From: CAYMJV01 sp964390545
GTDB taxonomy: Bacteria > Desulfobacterota > BSN033 > UBA1163
Direction: 5' to 3'
NCBI GenBank assembly: GCA_964390545.1
Contig: CAYMJV010000049.1
Coordinates: forward strand, 1 to 22,697
DNA: 22,697 bases
The translations under genes and the position numbers were made by a program. Within the stretch, counting starts at the first letter, position 1; the number at the start of each line of letters is the position of its first letter. Of this stretch, positions 22,147-22,697 are shown piece after piece. The notes beneath the pieces were generated by a model, which worked only from the letters and a program-made list of their open reading frames with translations, did not search any database and had not been told where the DNA came from.

Positions 22147-22268
22147 TCAAATAATGACCGAAATTTCAATGACCAAATTTCAAAAAAGAGAAATGATAGG
22201 AATAGCTTTTGGTCATTTGGAAATTGGAAAATTGGACATTATTTGGAATTTGGGAGTTGGTGCTTGAA
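22141..22268. repeat. AT-rich palindromic repeat, copy 7
   Basis: CAAATAATG (22148-22156) pairs with CATTATTTG (22237-22245), and AATGACCAAA (22168-22177) with TTTGGTCATT (22208-22217). The two blocks are nested in mirrored order, as in copy 4. The repeat begins right at the M48 stop codon. Confidence 0.65.
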
Positions 22269-22321
22269 AATTGGATTATTGAGTAGGGCAAGGCTCAGGC
22301 TTGCGTCGTAACGGAGGTCGG

Positions 22322-22697
22322 ATGAAATCATTGGAAGACTATTGCAAAAAGGCCTTAGAGTTGGGGGTTGACGGAGCAAAGAGGATCGATCCTCGTTCGG
22401 TCGTCACCGCCGAATGGGTGAGGATGAAGTGCCAATTTGGATGTACAGGTTTTGGGTTGAGCCTCTGCTGCCCTCCCCGTACGCCGACCCCGGACACCAC
22501 TCGAAAGGTGATCGATTCTTATGAAAAGGCCATCTTACTCCACCGAAGATTAAAAAAGGGGGAGAGGAGCAAGATTTTGAATGAGATCATGGTTCGTCTT
22601 GAAATTGAGATTTTTCTCGATGGTTATTACAAAGCTTGGAGCATGGGGTCTGGTCCTTGTCGCCTCTGTAAAGAGTGCGATCTGGCTGGCCCCTGTA
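22322..22697 (+). CDS. DUF2284 cysteine-rich, putative metal-binding protein (runs off right edge)
   Basis: The first 125 codons are visible. It opens MKSLEDYCKKALELGVDGA, with a cluster MKCQFGCTGFGLSLCCPP (C37, C41, C49, C50) and later GPCRLCKECDLAGPC near the right edge. The CCPP and CxxCxxC arrangement is that of the DUF2284 family, predicted to bind metal or an iron-sulphur cluster; function is not known. GGAGGTCGG is directly upstream of the ATG at 22322. A palindromic repeat separates it from the M48 gene. Confidence 0.85.
   Translation, partial: MKSLEDYCKKALELGVDGAKRIDPRSVVTAEWVRMKCQFGCTGFGLSLCCPPRTPTPDTTRKVIDSYEKAILLHRRLKKGERSKILNEIMVRLEIEIFLDGYYKAWSMGSGPCRLCKECDLAGPC

Overview
The window reads as a piece of a Gram-negative, probably Desulfobacterota (old Deltaproteobacteria) chromosome. 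The inference rests on gene order (rpsB-tsf-pyrH-frr-uppS-cdsA-dxr-rseP on one side, ilvB-ilvN-psd-pssA on the other), a multiheme cytochrome c with a membrane cytochrome b, a sigma-54 activator, and many intergenic palindromic repeats. No rRNA, tRNA, CRISPR array, transposase or phage gene was seen.

Left part, minus strand (1-11913). Genes are read right to left. First come translation and nucleotide genes (rpsB, tsf, pyrH, frr), then a 57-residue two-cluster ferredoxin that has slipped between frr and uppS. An envelope and isoprenoid block follows (uppS, cdsA, dxr, rseP, with overlapping ends), then tsaB. A second unit runs from a DUF465/YdcH-like small gene through ilvB and ilvN (acetolactate synthase) to psd and pssA (phosphatidylethanolamine synthesis). 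pssA runs off the left edge. ilvC is not between ilvN and psd. Promoter-like sites lie upstream of uppS and of the DUF465 gene.

Middle, plus strand (12354-14940). A divergent start gives a YjbQ/UPF0047 protein, a PPP-type metallophosphoesterase and a HAD hydrolase, then the frameshifted remains of an MFS transporter.

Right part, plus strand (15144-20321), is the most interesting. A sigma-54 activator of the NtrC class (with GSFTGA in place of GAFTGA) and a small two-helix membrane protein are followed by a well-formed -24/-12 promoter at 17093-17110, with a 7+7 palindrome and a half-site upstream at enhancer distance. Downstream lie two tandem paralogous small membrane proteins sharing a QLIPA/FIGT core, a degenerate receiver-domain protein, an 11-haem membrane-anchored cytochrome c overlapping it by ATGA, and a four-helix cytochrome b. 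I infer a regulated quinone-linked electron-transfer module with two uncharacterised small subunits or accessory proteins.

The end (20322-22697) holds a strong stem-loop with a T tract and a C-rich loop, a BepA-like M48 protease with TPRs, and the start of a DUF2284 cysteine-rich protein.

Many gaps between genes carry imperfect palindromes of about 60-130 bp of two or three sequence types. Two other gaps (8738-8864 and 11966-12069) can fold into multi-branched structures that no gene explains.
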